Assembly: GCF_001436375.1 (NCBI RefSeq)
Contig: NZ_AZGA01000084.1
Span: forward strand, 1-64,000
Source: Agrilactobacillus composti DSM 18527 = JCM 14202
Lineage (GTDB): Bacteria > Bacillota > Bacilli > Lactobacillales > Lactobacillaceae
Direction of reading: 5' to 3'
Length of the DNA: 64,000 bases
Part shown: one piece after another, positions 63,424 through 64,000 of the stretch
Numbering within the stretch: the stretch's first letter is position 1
Layout of the letters: each line of letters opens with the position of its first letter
Program-made: the position numbers and the translations under genes
Notes under the pieces: generated by a model
Databases searched by the model: none
Told to the model about the DNA's origin: nothing
Seen by the model: only the letters and a program-made list of their open reading frames with translations

Positions 63424-64000
63424 ATGATTAGTTATAATTCTTTTGCGACCACAGATAAATTGCCTTTTGGCGCAGTATTACACGGTACAACAATTACCTT
63501 CACATTAAATGTGGCAGACGTTTCAGTGCCACCTAAAGTACAGTTGGTGGTTTTTCAAGATGAACACTGGGCCAACCCCATTGCCCAAGTTGCTTTAAAG
63601 GCCAATGGTAAGACGGCTTACACCGGTCAATTCACACCGCAAGAACCCGGGTTATACTATTATTTTTTCGAGATACAAACTGCTGAAAAAACCCAGTATT
63701 ATGGTTGTATCAATGGGGGATTTGGCGGCGTGGGTCAACTTTATACAGACCGGACCAATGTACAAATGTATCAATTGACGGTCATGGCGCAAATTGATCA
63801 AATTCCAGATTGGTATCAAGATGCCGTGTTCTATCATATTTTTGTCGATCGATTTAACAATGGCAATGCCGATGGGCATGTGAATAATCCTAAACCTAAC
63901 AGTTTTATTTATGGCACGCATCAGGACTTGCCCTACTATGTCAAAAATACCAAGGGTGACATTGTCCGCTGGGATTTTTATGGCGGTAATTTATTGGGCA
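63424..64000 (+). CDS. GH13 glycoside hydrolase (amylopullulanase / alpha-amylase-like), partial
   Basis: The first 192 residues are visible; the gene continues beyond the window. A beta-sandwich N-terminal domain (about residues 1-115) is followed by the GH13 barrel start WYQDAVFYHIFVDRFNNGN. In lactobacillus glycogen operons, an amylopullulanase-type gene follows glgP and is itself followed by pgm, which suits this one. There is no signal peptide, so it is cytoplasmic. AGGTGA precedes the ATG by four bases. Catalytic residues lie beyond the edge and cannot be checked. Confidence 0.8.
   Translation, partial: MISYNSFATTDKLPFGAVLHGTTITFTLNVADVSVPPKVQLVVFQDEHWANPIAQVALKANGKTAYTGQFTPQEPGLYYYFFEIQTAEKTQYYGCINGGFGGVGQLYTDRTNVQMYQLTVMAQIDQIPDWYQDAVFYHIFVDRFNNGNADGHVNNPKPNSFIYGTHQDLPYYVKNTKGDIVRWDFYGGNLLG

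Overview
The window is a moderately AT-rich Firmicute chromosome segment, most likely from a member of the Lactobacillaceae. Supporting signs are strong GGAGG ribosome binding sites, many TTG starts, the gene block rsmG-noc-parB-DUF951-ychF-DUF1129-guaB, a glgBCDAP glycogen operon, and a BusR/BusAB osmolyte module. I saw no rRNA, tRNA, CRISPR array, transposase or phage gene; this is core and semi-core chromosome, and the species cannot be named from sequence alone.

Layout. 1-3.2 kb: a TPP riboswitch with tenA, then small unknown genes (including an unusual 15-codon ORF) and a DUF915 hydrolase. 3.2-9 kb: an MFS drug exporter behind a structured leader, a quinone-reductase-like protein, ackA and a GH13 alpha-glucosidase. 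9-13 kb: busR-busA-busB, glycine-betaine uptake with a clear bipartite operator. 13-17.8 kb: a DegV protein, a DUF1836 protein and the lactate-oxidation operon lutABC. 17.9-27.8 kb: a respiration block with coproporphyrin ferrochelatase, menA, a polyprenyl diphosphate synthase and cydABDC. 28-36.5 kb: assorted genes, then metal-related functions: a CDF zinc exporter with an ArsR/SmtB-type operator, a frameshifted HD-domain gene, an alpha-carbonic anhydrase, a four-gene ferric-siderophore ABC importer under a Fur-like box, and an L33 gene of the cysteine-free type.

36.6-47.2 kb: purine permease, GNAT, gatD without its usual partner murT, CvpA, rsmG, noc and parB directly adjacent with no parA/soj between them, DUF951, ychF, DUF1129 and guaB. 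47.3-55 kb: a lipoprotein plus GH25 lysozyme pair, a DrrAB-like ABC exporter divergent from a MarR regulator with repeated operators, and a VanRS-like two-component system followed by a DacA-type D,D-carboxypeptidase. 55-64 kb: the glycogen operon glgB-glgC-glgD-glgA-glgP and the start of another GH13 enzyme cut by the window edge.

Working together: lutABC oxidises lactate, MenA plus the polyprenyl synthase supply a menaquinone-type carrier, CpfC handles haem, and CydAB is the quinol oxidase; this suggests conditional aerobic respiration. BusR senses the second messenger c-di-AMP in its known relatives and controls osmolyte uptake. I did not find a clearly new multi-gene system. The least explained items are the three-way-junction leader before the MFS gene, the 15-codon peptide gene, the reversed parS-like half-sites before rsmG-noc-parB, and the missing parA.
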